A DNA stretch of 64,000 nt from Syntrophaceae bacterium UBA2280 (GTDB lineage Bacteria; Desulfobacterota; Syntrophia; Syntrophales; Smithellaceae). Location: contig DDWS01000059.1 of the NCBI GenBank assembly GCA_002347685.1, positions 54,169 through 118,168 of the forward strand, written 5' to 3'. The position numbers and the translations under genes were made by a program. Below, piece by piece: positions 34,263 through 42,770 of the stretch (position 1 is the first letter of the stretch; every line of letters begins with the position of its first letter). The notes under the pieces were generated by a model that searched no databases, was not told the DNA's origin, and saw only the letters and a list, made by a program, of their open reading frames with translations.

Positions 34263-36134
34263 TTGTCGGATCAATACGATATTCTGGTGATCGGTGCCGG
34301 ACATGCAGGCTGCGAGGCAGCACTGGCCGCGGCGCGCATGGGCGCAAAGACGCTGCTGTTCAATATTAATCTGGATTCCATTGCCTTGATGTCCTGCAAT
34401 CCGGCCATCGGGGGGCTGGCGAAAGGCCAGCTCGTCAAGGAAATCGATGCGCTCGGCGGTGAGATGGGTAAAATTACGGATAGAACCGCCGTGCATTTTC
34501 GTCTGCTTAACGCCTCAAAGGGGCCGGCCGTTCAGTCCTCGCGTATGCAGTGCGACAAGCAGCTCTACCGTCTGGCCATGAAAGCCGTCGTGGAAAATCA
34601 GCAAAATCTGCATATCCGTCAGGCGATGGTGGAAAGCCTCGTGATTGAAGACGGCAAAGTCATCGCCGCAAAAGACGCCAGCGGCCATTTTTACAGCGCA
34701 AAAAAAGTGGTTATCACAACCGGGACTTTTTTAAACGGCCTGGTGCATATCGGCACGTCACAGACTCCTTCGGGACGCGCGGGCGAACTGGCTTGTGTGG
34801 GTCTGGCCAATCAGCTCAAAGCCCTGGGCTTTGAAGTGGGCCGGATGAAAACCGGAACGCCGCCCAGATTGAAGGCCTCAACCATTGATTTTAGCGTTTT
34901 GGAACGCCAGGACAGCGATCCTTCACCAGAGCCTTTTTCCTTTACCACCCAGGCGCTGCGCGACGAAAGGCTGCCGTCTTATTTTTCTGCAACGTCTGCT
35001 GAAACGCATCGTGTCATTCGGGACAATATTCAGCACTCGCCCCTTTACGCGGGCGTGATCAGGGGCGTCAGCGCCCGCTACTGCCCGTCTCTGGAAGACA
35101 AGGTCATGCGCTTTGGCGATCGCCAGAGTCACCCGGTGGTGCTGGAGCATGAAGGCCTCGACACGCAGGAAGTTTACGCCAAGGGTTTAGGTAATTGTCT
35201 GCCTTTGGCATTGCAGTATCAAATCGTTCACAGTGTCAGAGGCCTGGAACAGGCCGAGATTATGCGGCCTGCCTACGCCATCGAATACGATTTTGTTCAG
35301 CCCAGCCAGCTTAAGATGACCCTGGAGACAAAACTCATTTCCGGTTTATATCTGGCAGGCCAGATCAACGGCACATCGGGATATGAAGAAGCGGCGGCAC
35401 AGGGTTTATGGGCGGGAATCAATGCCGTCCGCGCCGTGCAGGGCGCGCCTCCTTTTTTGCTGGATCGCTCGGAGGCTTTCATGGCTGTGATGATCGATGA
35501 CCTGGTCACGCGAGGGGTAGATGAACCCTACCGCATGTTTACCTCGCGTGCCGAATACAGGCTGATTTTGCGCGAGGACAATGCGGTGATCCGCCTGATG
35601 GGTAAGGGCTGCGACCTCGGGTTGATCGACCGCGCGCATTATACCGATCTTCAAGGTAAGATGCACCGGATCGAACAGGGCATTGCCCATCTGAAATCCG
35701 TATCGGTCAGGCCATCGTTGGAAATCAATGAAAGGCTGACCGCGCTTTCGTCGCCGCCGATCACGCAGGCGACAAACCTCTATGGCCTTTTGAAAAGGCA
35801 TGAAATCGCTTATGACGATCTGTCCGGGTTTCCGGATTGCCGGTCCGAAAGCGATCCCTTTGTGAAAAAGCAGATTGAAATCGAGATCAAGTATGAAGGC
35901 TACATCAAACGTCAGTTCGAAGCGACCCGGAAATTGAAGGATCAGGAAAAAAAGAAAGTTCCGGCGGATTTTGATTATTCCAGCGTCCCCGGTCTGTCGA
36001 GCGAACTGCAGGCCAAGCTCGCTCGCATTTTGCCTGCTACCATCGGCCAGATGGAACGCATCCCCGGCATGACCGAAGGCGCTATTTGTGCCGTGCTGAT
36101 CATGATGAAGAAACGCGAATTGATTGCAAAATAA
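34263..36134 (+). CDS. mnmG: tRNA uridine-5-carboxymethylaminomethyl enzyme MnmG
   Basis: MnmG (GidA) with MnmE builds cmnm5 on the wobble uridine of several tRNAs. The 623-residue flavoprotein has the FAD loop ILVIGAGHAGCEAALAAARMG, NPAIGGLAKGQLVKEIDALGGEMGK, GTFLNGLVHIG, KTGTPPRL, YLAGQINGTSGYEEAAAQG and MFTSRAEYRL. The end EGAICAVLIMMKK is family-typical. TTG 34263 is the start, with TTGGAGA upstream; the 24 residues read from 34191 are not conserved. Confidence 0.96.
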   Translation: MSDQYDILVIGAGHAGCEAALAAARMGAKTLLFNINLDSIALMSCNPAIGGLAKGQLVKEIDALGGEMGKITDRTAVHFRLLNASKGPAVQSSRMQCDKQLYRLAMKAVVENQQNLHIRQAMVESLVIEDGKVIAAKDASGHFYSAKKVVITTGTFLNGLVHIGTSQTPSGRAGELACVGLANQLKALGFEVGRMKTGTPPRLKASTIDFSVLERQDSDPSPEPFSFTTQALRDERLPSYFSATSAETHRVIRDNIQHSPLYAGVIRGVSARYCPSLEDKVMRFGDRQSHPVVLEHEGLDTQEVYAKGLGNCLPLALQYQIVHSVRGLEQAEIMRPAYAIEYDFVQPSQLKMTLETKLISGLYLAGQINGTSGYEEAAAQGLWAGINAVRAVQGAPPFLLDRSEAFMAVMIDDLVTRGVDEPYRMFTSRAEYRLILREDNAVIRLMGKGCDLGLIDRAHYTDLQGKMHRIEQGIAHLKSVSVRPSLEINERLTALSSPPITQATNLYGLLKRHEIAYDDLSGFPDCRSESDPFVKKQIEIEIKYEGYIKRQFEATRKLKDQEKKKVPADFDYSSVPGLSSELQAKLARILPATIGQMERIPGMTEGAICAVLIMMKKRELIAK

Positions 36135-36301
36135 ATCATTTTCACCCATCTTGTTGTTTGTTCAGATGAATGGATATCCTTCATCAATCGCTGGAGTCCC
36201 TATTCCAGCGAGCAGATGCTGCCGATAACCCCGGCTCCATAAAATAAAATTCTCTTTTTGTCTTTCATACCATCCGCTCATGCCCTTGCATGCTTGATCT
36301 A

Positions 36302-37204
36302 TTATGAATCCGGGTGTTTTCTGTTTTGATTCAACGGCTCTTTGTCACATTCAAGGTGTATGGTTGCATGGATGTCCGTTCTGATTTTTATTTCATTTTC
36401 TATGTCATCCGCGATCGTATGCGCCTCTTTCAGTGACAGGCTGCCTGACAGCCTGATGTGAAAAGTGCATTCAACATGATGGCCGTAGTCATGAATTTGG
36501 AAATGGTGCGCATCAGAGTTTTTACCCGTTTTCTCCGTTATGATTTGCAAGATGGCCTGCTTTACATCTTCATCGGGCTTGCGGCCCAATATGGGATCGG
36601 ATGCTTCTTTTATGATGCGGTATGCGGCGTGCAAAATGAGTCCTGAGACGACCATGCCCAAAACAGCGTCAACCCACCAAAAATATGTTCCCGCGAAGAT
36701 ACCGGCGAGAATCACCGCCGATGCGATGGCGTCGCTTCGATGGTGCCAGGCATCGGCCTTCAGGCAAAGCATGCCTGTCTTTTTTGACGCCCAACCCGAG
36801 AACTGTGCCAGGCCTTCTTTCAAGAAGACAGACGCGATAAAAACAACAACCGCAAACATATTGTATTGCGCGGTCTCCTTGTTTTTGAATTTCATGACGG
36901 CTTCAGCGAAGAAATTCACGGCCACGGCGGCCAAAAGCCCGCCGATAATGACAGCGGCGATCAGTTCCGCGCGGCCATGCCCGAAGGGATGCTCTTTATC
37001 CGCGGGCTTTTGAGAAATTTTTGCGCCGACCAGGACCATGACGGATGTTAAGGAATCAGACAGGGTGTGCCAGGCATCCGCAATGATGGCCACAGATCCT
37101 GTGGTTACCCCTGCCCAGTATTTCAAGCCGAAAAGAATGGTGTTGATGGCAATGGAGAGCCACCCTTCAATATAAGCCAGCCTGCCACTTAACTTCCCCC
37201 GCAT
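36302..37204 (-). CDS. Cation diffusion facilitator metal exporter
   Basis: CDF proteins export Zn2+, Fe2+ or Co2+ by proton exchange. The 300-residue protein has six membrane helices, with the metal site built by DAWHTLSDS (helix 2) and DAWHHRSDA (helix 5), each H-x3-D. HPFGHGRAELIAA is the intervening loop. The cytosolic domain (205-290) has DAHHFQIHDYGHHVECTFHI. The downstream end of the marR gene lies 72 bases upstream on the same strand, so the regulator probably controls it. Confidence 0.92.
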   Translation of the reverse strand: MRGKLSGRLAYIEGWLSIAINTILFGLKYWAGVTTGSVAIIADAWHTLSDSLTSVMVLVGAKISQKPADKEHPFGHGRAELIAAVIIGGLLAAVAVNFFAEAVMKFKNKETAQYNMFAVVVFIASVFLKEGLAQFSGWASKKTGMLCLKADAWHHRSDAIASAVILAGIFAGTYFWWVDAVLGMVVSGLILHAAYRIIKEASDPILGRKPDEDVKQAILQIITEKTGKNSDAHHFQIHDYGHHVECTFHIRLSGSLSLKEAHTIADDIENEIKIRTDIHATIHLECDKEPLNQNRKHPDS

Positions 37205-37276
37205 TTTATGAACCTCTCTTCTGCGTGTCGCACGTATCCGGACCGGATGCCTCTCTTTGTGAAACTGATAAATATT

Positions 37277-37696
37277 TTAAACTTTTGAAACCACCTTATT
37301 CAAAATCGCCACCAGAGTGTTCAGATCCTTGCTGTTGAGATTGTTTCTGAACAGATCCGCTATCCGATGATGCGTCTCGTTGTGCATGTCAGCGAGTTTT
37401 TGTCCTTTAGCGCTCAGATGCACATGAAACGAGCGCCTGTCTTCGTCGGATTGGCATTTCTGAATGAACCCTTTGGAGGCGAGTTTATCTACAATGGCGG
37501 TAATGGACGGTTTGCTTATATTTAACATCCTGGCGATTTCTCCCAGATTGGGATTGCCGAGTTTGTGAATCGCATCAAGGTACTCCATTTGACGGACTGT
37601 AAAGCCTTCCTGCTCGTATTCTCGGACAAGCTGCAGTTCCCGGTCGCCAATGATTTTGGTGATGATTTCGATAAGCTCCACTAAATTGTACTGCAT
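37277..37696 (-). CDS. MarR-family transcriptional regulator
   Basis: The 139-residue winged-helix protein has FTVRQMEYLDAIHKLGNPNLGEIARMLNISKPSITAIVDKLASKGFI (split over helices 2-4) and DEDRRSFHVHLSAKGQKLADMH as the wing. The first and last helices form the dimer interface. It lies directly upstream of the CDF gene and its own promoter carries a palindrome, so it likely represses itself and the exporter in response to a metal. The sequence shows no obvious metal site by eye. Confidence 0.9.
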   Translation of the reverse strand: MQYNLVELIEIITKIIGDRELQLVREYEQEGFTVRQMEYLDAIHKLGNPNLGEIARMLNISKPSITAIVDKLASKGFIQKCQSDEDRRSFHVHLSAKGQKLADMHNETHHRIADLFRNNLNSKDLNTLVAILNKVVSKV

Positions 37697-37711
37697 TTCA
37701 CGACCCTCTAT

Positions 37712-37755
37712 TTAGTTTGTGTGAACTAATTATATGTCCATGTCATCATTGTCAA
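37712..37755 (-). promoter_or_regulatory. MarR-gene promoter with overlapping operator
   Basis: On the minus strand, TTGACA (37755-37750) and TATAAT (37734-37729) are both exact consensus boxes with a 15-base spacer. The last T of the -10 box begins an inverted repeat, TTAGTT-N6-AACTAA (37729-37712), which ends 16 bases before the regulator's ATG. A repressor bound there would cover the -10 box and start site, the usual MarR autoregulation. The rest of the 290-base gap to trmJ shows nothing clear. Confidence 0.7.
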
Positions 37756-37986
37756 GAAAATCTTTATTTCGAAGTTCAATTGCCGAGCCGATGATAAATA
37801 TACGGCCTTTTGTGGAATATAACCTATTGGCAACTCTCAGCCATTATTCCATCCAGATTGTCAACAGGCCGGGTCTGCTTAGGGACGAATGCGGCACATT
37901 GTCTCTATCCTGGTGCAATTTTCGTATCCGGAAGATTAATTTTTGCGTGCATTTCTTCCCGCACGGTTTTATAAGGTTGGTATACT

Positions 37987-38748
37987 TTGGGAAGAGATGG
38001 GCATTCTGCGTTGAAAGCGAAAACAAAAAATATCAGCATTGTTTTATATAAGCCGAAATACGCGGGCAATATCGGTTCCGTGGCCCGTGCCGCAAAGAAT
38101 ATGGGCATAGGTAATATCGTCGTGGTGGGGCAGGCGGATTACGACCGCGAAGCAATGGAGCAGCGATCCACGCACCTGGCGGCGGATGTACTCGATCAAA
38201 TCCGGTATGTGTCTTCCATCGATGAGGCACTTCACGATTTTCAATATATTGTTGGCACGACCTCCCGCATGGGCAAGGCCCGGGGCCCTTTTCTATCGCC
38301 GCGTGTGGTTGCCGACCGGATTGCCGATTTATCGCAAAAAAACAAAGTTGCGCTGTTGTTCGGCCCCGAGGACAAGGGACTGGCCAATGAGCAGCTGCGT
38401 TTTTGCCATGCGGTAGTGACCATTCCGACGTCGCGCGAATTCAAATCGCTCAATCTTTCCCATGCCGTGATGATTGTGTGCTACGAAATTTTCACTGCGT
38501 CTTCCGCGGCTGCGTCCCCGACTGAGGCGTCTCCGAAGCTGGCATTGTCTTCTGAGCTGGAAGGCATGTACGCTCAGATCAGGACCCTTCTGGCGGACAT
38601 CGGATTTTTGAATCCGGAAAACCCCGAATACTGGATGACGGATCTGCGGCGTTTTTTTTCCCGGGGAGGCCTCCTGTCGCGGGAAGTGAAAATTATCCGC
38701 GGCATCAGCCGCAAAATTCAGTGGTCGATAAAAAACAAAAAGACTTGA
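37987..38748 (+). CDS. trmJ: tRNA (cytidine/uridine-2'-O-)-methyltransferase TrmJ
   Basis: TrmJ methylates the ribose of nucleotide 32 in tRNAs. The SPOUT domain (about 12-170) shows ISIVLYKPKYAGNIGSVARAAKNMG and the knot motifs LLFGPEDKGLANEQL and PTSREFKSLNLSHAVMIVCYEI. The C-terminal 80 residues (ELEGMYAQIRTLLADIGFLNPENPEYWM) match the family's extension, where the ending RRFFSRGGLLSREVKIIRGI is typical. The start is uncertain: TTG 37987 or TTG 38011; neither has a strong ribosome-binding site. Confidence 0.9.
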   Translation: MGRDGHSALKAKTKNISIVLYKPKYAGNIGSVARAAKNMGIGNIVVVGQADYDREAMEQRSTHLAADVLDQIRYVSSIDEALHDFQYIVGTTSRMGKARGPFLSPRVVADRIADLSQKNKVALLFGPEDKGLANEQLRFCHAVVTIPTSREFKSLNLSHAVMIVCYEIFTASSAAASPTEASPKLALSSELEGMYAQIRTLLADIGFLNPENPEYWMTDLRRFFSRGGLLSREVKIIRGISRKIQWSIKNKKT

Positions 38749-38885
38749 CTTTAATAAAGATTTGCAGTTCAAACCGTCCGCAGGCGGCCCTGTTACCAAG
38801 GGTCTGGAATCCGGAGCCAACAGGTAAAATATTCATGACACCTAACCCTTTTTTATAACCCAAACGAACGGAGGTCTTATTCAAT

Positions 38886-40043
38886 ATGAGAAAAACATTT
38901 GCTTTTACCGGCGCTAAAAAGATTGTTTTCGGCAACGGATCGCTTTTAGAGCTGCCCGGTCACATCCGGGATCTGGGCGGGAAAAATCCGCTGATCGTGA
39001 TGGATCAAAACCTGGCGAAAACAGGCCTGCAGGAAAAAATCACCGGCCTGCTGGCTTCCGAAGGCTTCAAGTTTGTCGTTTTTAACAAGGTGGAGCCGGA
39101 ACCCCGCATCGAGCTTGCGGATGACGGTGCGGCACTGGCACAGAAAAAGAAATGCGACATCGTGATCGGTGTCGGCGGCGGCTCCGCGATGGACGTGGCC
39201 AAGGCCATCGCCGTGATTGCCGCCAACAAAGGCAAGGCGGTGGATTTTCTCGGGCTCAACAAAGTTCCGAAGCCCGGTCTGCCTAAAATCATGATTCCCA
39301 CCACGGCCGGCACCGGTAGCGAAGTTACCTTCACCGCCGTTTTCGTCCGCAAGAACCTCCAGAAGAAAGAAGGCATGAACAGTCCGCATCTTTATCCCGA
39401 GCTGGCTCTGCTGGATCCGGAACTGACGCTCAGCCTGCCGCCCGCGCCCACGGCGCAGACAGGCCTCGACGCCTTGTGCCATGCCATTGAATCCTACACA
39501 TCCATCAACGCCAATCCGATGAGCGAAATGTTTTCACTCGAAGCGATTGCACTCATCGCCGAAAATCTGCGCACCTGCGTGCACGACGGCCGGAATATTG
39601 CCGCGCGCGAAAGGATGCTCCTGGGCAGCCTGTATGCTGGGATCGGCCTGGCCAACGCGGGTGTGACCGCCGTGCATTCACTTTCCTACCCGCTGGGCGG
39701 CAAATACGGCGTGGGTCACGGCCTGGCCAATACGATCATGCTGCCGCCGGTCATGGCGTTTAACCTGCCGGGTGCCCTGGAAAAATTCGCGGATATTGCA
39801 GAGGCCATGGGTGAATGTATCGACGGGCTGCCCGATCGGGAAGCCGCGTACCTGGCTGTGGACGCAGTCGAATCCCTGATTGAAGACTGCGGCATCGAAG
39901 CCTCGATTCAGGATTTCGGCGTGAAGCAGGAAGATTTTGCGGCGCTGGCGGATGTGGCGATGACGGTCGCAAGGCCGCTGGAGAACAATCCCCGCAAGAT
40001 GACCAAAGAAGACATGATCGCGATTTACGCGCAGGCATTTTAA
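38886..40043 (+). CDS. kdnB: Iron-containing alcohol dehydrogenase, KdnB-like
   Basis: The 385-residue protein belongs to the group III (iron) alcohol dehydrogenases. GVGGGSAMDVAKAIAV and TTAGTGSEVT bind NAD; metal ligands are in QTGLDALCHAIESY (Asp and His), AVHSLSYPLGG and GVGHGLANTIMLPPVM (His). It is followed 21 bases later by a KdnA-like aminotransferase. In Shewanella KdnB oxidises the C8 hydroxyl of Kdo and KdnA aminates it to give 8-amino-Kdo. The pairing, not the dehydrogenase sequence alone, supports this call. A general alcohol or butanol dehydrogenase is the alternative. Confidence 0.75.
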   Translation: MRKTFAFTGAKKIVFGNGSLLELPGHIRDLGGKNPLIVMDQNLAKTGLQEKITGLLASEGFKFVVFNKVEPEPRIELADDGAALAQKKKCDIVIGVGGGSAMDVAKAIAVIAANKGKAVDFLGLNKVPKPGLPKIMIPTTAGTGSEVTFTAVFVRKNLQKKEGMNSPHLYPELALLDPELTLSLPPAPTAQTGLDALCHAIESYTSINANPMSEMFSLEAIALIAENLRTCVHDGRNIAARERMLLGSLYAGIGLANAGVTAVHSLSYPLGGKYGVGHGLANTIMLPPVMAFNLPGALEKFADIAEAMGECIDGLPDREAAYLAVDAVESLIEDCGIEASIQDFGVKQEDFAALADVAMTVARPLENNPRKMTKEDMIAIYAQAF

Positions 40044-40064
40044 GAAAGAAAGGATGAATTCACC

Positions 40065-41267
40065 ATGGCAGGAGCGGAACTGATCGGTAAGGAAGAAATC
40101 AAAGAAGTGATGGATGTGCTCGAAACGGGCATCCTGATGCGATACGGATTCGACAAGGAAAGAAAAGGCGTCTACAAAGTCCGGCAATTTGAAGAGGACT
40201 TTGCAAAGTATTGCGGCGTGGGTTTTGCGCTGGGCGTGACGTCCGGTTCGGCGGCGCTCAAAGTCGCGCTTGAAGCGATGGATGTCGGTCCCGGCGACGA
40301 TGTGCTGGTGCCGGCCTTTACGTTTCTGGCCACCTACGAAGCGGTGCTGGAAGTCGGCGCCATCCCGATCATGGTGGATATTGATGACACGCTGAATCTG
40401 GATCCAAAAGAAATCGAAAAGAAAAAAACACCGTACACCAAGGCGGTGATTCCCGTCCACATGTGCGGTTCGGGTGCCAACATCGACCAGATCGTCGAGA
40501 TCGCCCGCAAGAACAATCTTCTGGTTCTGGAAGACAACGCTCAGGGCTGCGGCGCGAGCTTTAAAGGCAAAAAGCTGGGCAGCTTCGGCGACATGGGTAC
40601 CTTCAGTTTTGATTATGTGAAAACGGTTACAACCGGCGAAGGCGGGATGGTGATCTCCAACAACCGTGATCTCTATCTCAGATCGGAGTGGTATTCCGAT
40701 CACGGCCACGATCACAATCCCAACGTCGGCCGCGCACTTGAAGGCAGAACCATTCTCGGTTTCAACTACCGGATGAACGAACTGCAAGGTGCACTGGGCC
40801 TGGCGCAGCTTCGCAAACTCGATTACCTCATCGGAGAGCAAAGAAAGAATAAAAAGACGATCATGGACGCGCTGGCCCTGGTGCCGGGTGTGGGATTCCG
40901 CGCCAAGCCGGACGCACAAGGTGATTCCGCGACGTTTCTGGCATTCAACCTGCCGCAGGAGGCCGTGGCGCTGAAATTTCAGAAACTGCTTGCCGCCGAA
41001 GGCGTCGATACCACCTGCTACAAAAATAACCTGTGGCACTATGTTCCCAACTGGGAGCATTTCCTGGCGTTTTCCACCGCCAATTCAAAAAAGCGCCCGT
41101 TTACCGATCCGTCCTACAAGGGCAAGGTCGTCTATTCGAAAGATAACATTCCCTACGCGGAAGACATTTTAGGGCGGACGCTGGTGATGGGTATTTCCGT
41201 AAAAATGAGCCCTGAACGGCTCGACACCATCCGCAAGGCGATCCAAAACGCGGCAGCGAAAATGTAA
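40065..41267 (+). CDS. kdnA: DegT/DnrJ-type aminotransferase, KdnA-like
   Basis: This 400-residue PLP enzyme starts MAGAELIGKEEIKEVMDVLETG and has LMRYGFD, ALGVTSGSAALKVAL, PAFTFLATYEAVLEVGAIP and LNLDPKEIEKK, a pattern I associate with 8-amino-3,8-dideoxy-octulosonate transaminases. Lys186 in SFDYVKTVTTGEGG should bind PLP. With the dehydrogenase upstream it would make Kdo8N, an amino sugar that can replace Kdo in lipopolysaccharide. GAAAGGATG precedes the start. No kds or lpx genes are in the window to confirm the destination. Confidence 0.8.
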   Translation: MAGAELIGKEEIKEVMDVLETGILMRYGFDKERKGVYKVRQFEEDFAKYCGVGFALGVTSGSAALKVALEAMDVGPGDDVLVPAFTFLATYEAVLEVGAIPIMVDIDDTLNLDPKEIEKKKTPYTKAVIPVHMCGSGANIDQIVEIARKNNLLVLEDNAQGCGASFKGKKLGSFGDMGTFSFDYVKTVTTGEGGMVISNNRDLYLRSEWYSDHGHDHNPNVGRALEGRTILGFNYRMNELQGALGLAQLRKLDYLIGEQRKNKKTIMDALALVPGVGFRAKPDAQGDSATFLAFNLPQEAVALKFQKLLAAEGVDTTCYKNNLWHYVPNWEHFLAFSTANSKKRPFTDPSYKGKVVYSKDNIPYAEDILGRTLVMGISVKMSPERLDTIRKAIQNAAAKM

Positions 41268-41312
41268 GAAATACAGCTTTTGGCCGGAAGCTACAGACTA
41301 AGACATTTGAAG

Positions 41313-41353
41313 ATCCGGCGGCAGACTTGAAAAAAGCAGGCCGCCGGATTTTT
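41313..41353 (+). terminator. Intrinsic terminator of the kdnBA operon
   Basis: A perfect 10-bp stem (ATCCGGCGGC at 41313-41322 with its complement at 41340-41349) and a 17-base loop run into five T residues (41349-41353), 46 bases after the aminotransferase stop. Confidence 0.85.
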
Positions 41354-41405
41354 AATTTAAGCAGCATGGGTGTTAATTATTATCATCTGTGAAAAATGCT
41401 TCCCG

Positions 41406-42680
41406 TCAGTCTTCCTTTTCACGCCTTGGAAATGTTTCTTTCACCCGTGTGGAGAAAAGCACCGCGGCCATAAGCGACAGGAGGCACACTTTGAACGCCG
41501 TCGAATAGGCGTCCGTTGTATACGGGCCGCCATGAGGGCCGATACGGTCCAGATACCAGCCGATGAGTGGCTGACCCAGTGCCGCGCCGGCGAACGGAAA
41601 GATATTCAGGATGCCGGTGGCGGTGCCGGAAATCTGAAGGGGGAAAGAATCCTTGATCGCGGAATAGCCGACGACGACCATGCTCGACAGGCAGAAACTC
41701 AAAAAGAAAAACCATAGATAAAGAAGCGGGATCGGAAAACCACCCGTGAAAAACGCCATCGGCACAAAGGCGCAACAGGCGCAGGCCTGAGTTAAGACTA
41801 AAACCTTTTTCCTGGATTGCAACACCCGATTGGAAAGCCAGCTCATGGTCGGCGCGCCCAGAATCAGTCCGATGGCCATCATGGAAAGAACACCACCTGC
41901 CTGGGCCCGTGTCATGTCATAGACATGAATAAGAAAAGGGCCGCCCCACAGGCCGTTGATACTCAACATCACCAGCGCGCCAAAAAAATTGCAAAGTGCC
42001 GTGGGCCAGAAGCGGGCCGACCGGATCACCAGCCAGATGCCGGCCAGCATACCGATTCTGTTCGGGCTGCAGTCCGTCTCCTTGCAGTCATAGAGAGGAG
42101 CATAGCCGGCATCTTCGGGACGGTCTCGAACAATCAACCAGATCAGACCGGCAACGACCAGGGTCAAAATACCGATGACAATCATGCTACCGCGCCAGGT
42201 GATCGCGTCGCTCAGCAGCGCCAGCGGCGTCGAGGCGGTGAAGGCTCCCACGCCGCCCAGCGACATCAAAAGACCGCTCATCCGGGAGAATTTTTCCGAT
42301 TCAAACCAGTGCGTTAGAATTTTAAGGGTTGGAATAAAAACCATTGCCGCGCCCAATCCCACGAGAACGCGTGCGGCAATGGCCATGCTGACGGTTTGCG
42401 CCAGGCCAAGCCCGATGGAACCCGCCGCGCCAAAGACAAAGAAAAGAACGATCGATCGCCTTGGCCCCCAGGAATCGGATAAAAGTCCCGCCGGTATCTG
42501 CATCAGCGCGTAGGGATAGAAATACGCGGAGGCCAGAACGCCCATCAGTACACCGCCGGTTTTCAGATCTGTCATCATATCCACTGCGACAACCGCCGGC
42601 GCCAGCCGGTGAAAGAAAACAAGGAGGTAGGCGGCGCCCAGGACGATGAAGATCAGATAGCGGTAGCTGCTAAAGCTCAT
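41406..42680 (-). CDS. Major facilitator superfamily transporter
   Basis: The 424-residue membrane protein has twelve predicted helices. RLAPAVVAVDMM lies in the first loop and GLLSDSWGPRRSIVLFF is the MFS motif A after helix 2. AARVLVGLGAAMVFIPTLKIL is helix 4, and GTATGILNIFPFAGAALGQPLIG shows pseudo-symmetry in helix 10. It resembles the sugar-phosphate and hexuronate anion/cation symporter group in general pattern; a substrate cannot be named. It is upstream of nothing and converges on the kdn terminator. Confidence 0.82.
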   Translation of the reverse strand: MSFSSYRYLIFIVLGAAYLLVFFHRLAPAVVAVDMMTDLKTGGVLMGVLASAYFYPYALMQIPAGLLSDSWGPRRSIVLFFVFGAAGSIGLGLAQTVSMAIAARVLVGLGAAMVFIPTLKILTHWFESEKFSRMSGLLMSLGGVGAFTASTPLALLSDAITWRGSMIVIGILTLVVAGLIWLIVRDRPEDAGYAPLYDCKETDCSPNRIGMLAGIWLVIRSARFWPTALCNFFGALVMLSINGLWGGPFLIHVYDMTRAQAGGVLSMMAIGLILGAPTMSWLSNRVLQSRKKVLVLTQACACCAFVPMAFFTGGFPIPLLYLWFFFLSFCLSSMVVVGYSAIKDSFPLQISGTATGILNIFPFAGAALGQPLIGWYLDRIGPHGGPYTTDAYSTAFKVCLLSLMAAVLFSTRVKETFPRREKED

Positions 42681-42770
42681 GGCTGATCATCTGGGGTTGT
42701 GATTTTAAGTCATTCATTTTAAAGCAATTATTGGCTCTTGCCGCTTGAGAGTTGTCCGGCTTGAGCCTGT

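Noticed and set aside
39678..41060. Long open frame on the minus strand (460 codons) opposite the kdnB/kdnA genes
   Set aside because: It mirrors the third-position pattern of two clear + strand genes, matches no family I know and has no ribosome-binding site. Similar mirror frames lie opposite rtcB, pdxS, the CoA-transferase fusion and the PAS genes.
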